Assembly (NCBI GenBank): GCA_902506225.1
Contig: LR733345.1
Span: forward strand, 992,001-1,056,000
DNA: 64,000 nucleotides
Direction of reading: 5' to 3'
DNA from: Faucicola sp902506225
GTDB lineage: Bacteria > Pseudomonadota > Gammaproteobacteria > Pseudomonadales > Moraxellaceae
The notes under the pieces are model-generated. The model was not told where the DNA came from. It saw nothing but the letters and a program-made list of their open reading frames with translations, and did not search any database. Made by a program: the position numbers and the translations under genes. This document shows, piece after piece, positions 61,622 through 64,000 of this stretch (its first letter is position 1; each line of letters starts with the position of its first letter).

Positions 61622-61906
61622 ATGAGTAATAACGCGTTAATCGCTAACTTGATTAAAATGACCTTAAAGGCGCAAAAGGAGGTAATTTTTAGCCCAAAAA
61701 ATATGACCCGCCTAATCACGCTGGTCAAACGGATGCAACAAAGCTTTCGTTTGATGGTCGGTGTCCCTGATTATGCGACCTACGTCAGCCATATGCAGGA
61801 GCAGCATCCTGACCTAGAGCCAATGGATGAAAAGACCTTTTTTCGCTACTGCGTCGATGCGCGCTACCCGAGTAATGGCGGTAGCATGAAGCGATGTCCT
61901 TGCTAA
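61622..61906 (+). CDS. ybdD: YbdD/YjiX family CstA-associated small protein
   Basis: This is a 94-residue protein of the DUF466 family, which usually follows cstA or btsT. VGVPDYATYVSHMQEQHPDLEPMDEKTFFRYCVDARYP is the family core. It ends with a Cys pair (RCPC), as in relatives. AAGGAGAG precedes the ATG. It is 85 bp downstream of cstA in the same direction and probably co-transcribed. It is required for transport in studied homologs. Confidence 0.9.
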   Translation: MSNNALIANLIKMTLKAQKEVIFSPKNMTRLITLVKRMQQSFRLMVGVPDYATYVSHMQEQHPDLEPMDEKTFFRYCVDARYPSNGGSMKRCPC

Positions 61907-61919
61907 CGCTATAAATCGG

Positions 61920-61953
61920 TAAAAAACAGTCTAAAATTAGGCTGTTTTTTTTA
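61920..61953. terminator. Intrinsic terminator after the cstA operon
   Basis: A 12-bp stem AAAAAACAGTCT / AGGCTGTTTTTT (one G-T wobble) with loop AAAATT is followed by eight T. Confidence 0.82.
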
Positions 61954-62206
61954 TCAAAAATTGAATTATTAATTTTTGTAAATATTGGCAAGGATTGTCG
62001 GCAATAATGACCCAAGATTTATACACAATCGCCTTTGGCAGGTCTGGTCGCAGTGTGTGTAGGCTCTGATATCATGCACCCTTTAGGCGGTTTATTGTTT
62101 TATTTTTCATGATTGCAAGTTGGCAGTCGCCTATGGATTTGGACATTGCATTCAGATACTGCTTTGAGATAGTTAAGGCTTCAGCATCATGTAAAATTTG
62201 CATATT
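61954..62206. other. Gap between cstA operon and macro-domain pseudogene
   Basis: I see no recognisable gene. A 43-codon frame on the minus strand (62072-62203, starting MQILHDAEALTISKQYL) begins a few bases after the pseudogene stop, but no family, terminator or codon evidence supports it. It could be a small ORF co-transcribed with the pseudogene. Confidence 0.3.
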
Positions 62207-62738
62207 TTAATTTTCGGGTTGGACTAAATTTAGATAAAGCTGATAATTTTCTGCATCGAAACAGACAAAGATAATGTCTTCAAATTCATGATTTTCGTTT
62301 TGTTTGACGAAATCTTTTACGGTGTTTACCGCAATTTGTGCGGCTTGTTGTTTTGGAAAACGATACACACCCGTTGAAATATTGGGAAAAGCAATGGTTT
62401 TAACGCCGTTTTGCTCAGCAAGTTTCAGCGATTCGGTGTAACAGCTTGCTAGTAGCGCTAACTCATTTGACTGTCCGCCATGCCAAACAGGTCCGACGGT
62501 GTGAATCACATATTTGGCGGGCAAATTCCCTGCAGGGGTAATCACGGCTTTGCCAGTAGGACAACCGCCTTGCTCATCATGAATCACTCGACATGCCGCA
62601 AGCAGTGACGTGCCTGCTTTACTTACGGTGAATAGCGCCATCAACCCCACCACCATCGAGCAATGAATTGTTGGCAGCGTTGACAATTGCATCAACTGTT
62701 AGGGTCGTAATATCTTGTTGTACGACACGGATTTGCAT
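62207..62738 (-). pseudogene. Macro-domain protein (O-acetyl-ADP-ribose deacetylase-like), frameshifted
   Basis: From the ATG at 62738 the sequence reads MQIRVVQQDITTLTVDAIVN, then AANNSLLDGGGVDGAIHRK, the classic macro-domain N-terminus with ADP-ribose-binding NAANNSLLDGGGVDGAI. It then meets a TAA (62619-62621). The rest, AGTSLLAACRVIHDEQGGCPTGKAVITPAGNL to YVIHTVGPVWHGG and FPNISTGVYRFPKQ, continues in the next frame. An extra 1 or 4 bases near 62618-62624 explain the break. It is either a true frameshift or a sequencing error; the pieces together match a full-length macro domain of about 175 residues. Confidence 0.85.
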
Positions 62739-62800
62739 GCTTGTACTTCTTATGATTTTTAACATTTTAAATGTTCGTTTCTACTGATGGTTTATTTGGG

Positions 62801-64000
62801 TTATTTTTTTGTTTGCGAGTAGGATTCATCGTCTAATTTTTCAGACCGCTCTTTTTCTTTATGGAGTTCATGTTTCGCGGTGGTCATATCACTATCAAAT
62901 AAGCTTTCGAGTTCTTGAATCGCCGATTGTGCTGACGCAATCATCTCGGCTTCATCTTCATAGATGGCGCGCTGCCGTTCAATCAATGCGTCATCATAGT
63001 CACGGAACATTTGCACGGTTTTTCGGGCGGTTTTTGGCTCCATGCCCAATATTTCCAAGGTTTCGCGTGACATATCGAGCGAAGATAGGTAAGTCTCTCG
63101 CCAAATATACTTAACACCCACATCGCGCAAACGGTAGTAATGCTCACGGTTTTTGGCACGTGCCAAGATGGTCAAATGCGGATAATTGCGTACCGCATAA
63201 GCGGCGACCGTCTCAGATAGTTCAATATCGCCAATCGCGATGATAAAAACTTTGGCGTTTTCAAGCCCTGCCGCTCGCAGAATTTCTGGGTTTTTGGGAT
63301 TGCCATAGTATACTTGGTTACCAAATTTGCGGACGAAATCGACCTGGTTGGCAGATTTTTCAATCGCAGTAAACTCAATATTGTGCATGCGTAGCACACG
63401 ACCGATGATTTGCCCGACACGTCCAAATCCTGCAATCACCACCGCGTGCTCATGGTTGGGTATTTTGTCGTATTCTTTACTAGGCGTAGCTTTGGCAAAT
63501 AGCGGATTGCCAATTTTTTCTAGTAATAAAAATGCCAGAGGCGTCATTGCCATTGAGACAGTCACCACAAGGTTTAGAATATTTTGTTGTTCACGGGTTA
63601 ACAGATGCTGGGCGGTTGCTACGCTAAACAGTACAAACGCAAATTCCCCACCTTGCGCTAGCGTCACACCAAGACGGATACTACTTTCGTTTTTGTTGCC
63701 CATGAGCCGCGCAATGATTGTCAGCACCACAAACTTAATGAGCATCAGCAATCCTGCCAAGCCAATGATGAGTAAGGGCTTGGCGACAATTAATTTGACG
63801 TTGATGAGCATACCAACTGACATAAAAAACAGCCCGAGCAGCAATCCCTTAAAGGGCTCAATACTCGCCTGTAACTCGTGGCGGTATTCGGAGTCAGCCA
63901 GTAGCACCCCGGTTAAAAATGCCCCAAGTGCCATTGACAAGCCTATATAATTCATCAATAGCGACACACCCAGTATGATAAACAACGCTGTGGCGGTGAG
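62801..64000 (-). CDS. Potassium/proton antiporter of the KefB/KefC (CPA2) family, N-terminus cut by window edge
   Basis: The frame is open from position 64000 on the minus strand to its stop at 62801, so the N-terminal membrane helices are missing. Visible: several transmembrane helices (LLLGLFFMSVGMLINVKLIV, FVVLTIIARLMG, SIRLGVTLAQGGEFAFVLFSVA), then a cytoplasmic Rossmann RCK/TrkA-N domain with GFGRVGQIIGRVLRMHNIEFTAIE and VYYGNPKNPEILRAAGLENA. The basic/acidic helical tail (EKERSEKLDDESYSQTKK) is polar. It is either KefB or KefC; glutathione-gated control is known for those families. Confidence 0.88.
   Translation of the reverse strand, partial: LTATALFIILGVSLLMNYIGLSMALGAFLTGVLLADSEYRHELQASIEPFKGLLLGLFFMSVGMLINVKLIVAKPLLIIGLAGLLMLIKFVVLTIIARLMGNKNESSIRLGVTLAQGGEFAFVLFSVATAQHLLTREQQNILNLVVTVSMAMTPLAFLLLEKIGNPLFAKATPSKEYDKIPNHEHAVVIAGFGRVGQIIGRVLRMHNIEFTAIEKSANQVDFVRKFGNQVYYGNPKNPEILRAAGLENAKVFIIAIGDIELSETVAAYAVRNYPHLTILARAKNREHYYRLRDVGVKYIWRETYLSSLDMSRETLEILGMEPKTARKTVQMFRDYDDALIERQRAIYEDEAEMIASAQSAIQELESLFDSDMTTAKHELHKEKERSEKLDDESYSQTKK

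Noticed and set aside
62072..62203. A 43-codon minus-strand ORF after the macro-domain pseudogene
   Set aside because: No family match or independent signal was seen; kept only as a note in the gap entry.

Overview
This window is a chromosomal segment of a gammaproteobacterium of the family Moraxellaceae, probably Moraxella or a close relative; the genus is an inference. The basis is moderate-to-low GC DNA, a fused nuoCD inside a complete nuoA-N operon, the ispB / rplU-rpmA pair, an AcrAB-OprM type pump, and Moraxellaceae-like proteins throughout. Nearly everything is core chromosome. No tRNA, rRNA, prophage or CRISPR array was seen. The one mobile element is a lone tnpB.

Layout. 1-8.6 kb: argB (cut by the window edge), a phosphomannomutase/phosphoglucomutase, dut, a small outer-membrane barrel protein, rep, a 71-residue membrane peptide and hemB, all on the minus strand, then a hotdog thioesterase. 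8.6-17 kb: an RND tripartite efflux operon (acrA-acrB-oprM type) with a divergent TetR-type regulator, then an alpha/beta hydrolase. 17-21.5 kb: ispB and rplU-rpmA with a tnpB element inserted between them, then lolA. 21.5-37.8 kb: a long structured leader and the 13-gene respiratory complex I operon, closed by a strong terminator. 37.8-43.4 kb: a ferredoxin-NADP reductase, an unknown protein, a TonB-like protein, an HAD phosphatase, prfB with its programmed +1 frameshift, and a gamma-carbonic anhydrase. 43.4-48.5 kb: a FimV system encoded as two genes, and asd. 48.7-52.8 kb: an exo/endonuclease/phosphatase-family membrane protein, an intergenic small-RNA locus, rpe and three small membrane proteins. 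52.9-59.1 kb: rluB, a DUF805 protein, then trpS - O-methyltransferase - scpA - scpB overlapping in one operon, and an LpxL-type acyltransferase. 59.4-64 kb: cstA with its ybdD-like partner, a frameshifted macro-domain gene, and a KefB/KefC-type antiporter cut by the right edge.

The most interesting element is in the 486-bp gap between 49,900 and 50,385. It has a perfect 18-bp GacA box (TGTAAG-N6-CTTACA), a -10 hexamer placed so that the box centres about 65 bp upstream of the predicted start, a roughly 140-nt transcript with four GGA motifs (two of them in hairpin loops), and a strong intrinsic terminator. This is the architecture of the RsmX/Y/Z small RNAs that titrate CsrA/RsmA, and I infer a GacA-controlled CsrA-sponge RNA. 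The cstA leader in the same window also carries two GGA motifs, one in its ribosome binding site, so it is a plausible CsrA target.

Other points worth attention are the tnpB protein, which lacks the usual RuvC-II glutamate; the split fimV; mutually exclusive hairpins in the nuo leader; and a recurring pattern of short perfect tandem duplications in gaps between genes, two of which cover stop codons.
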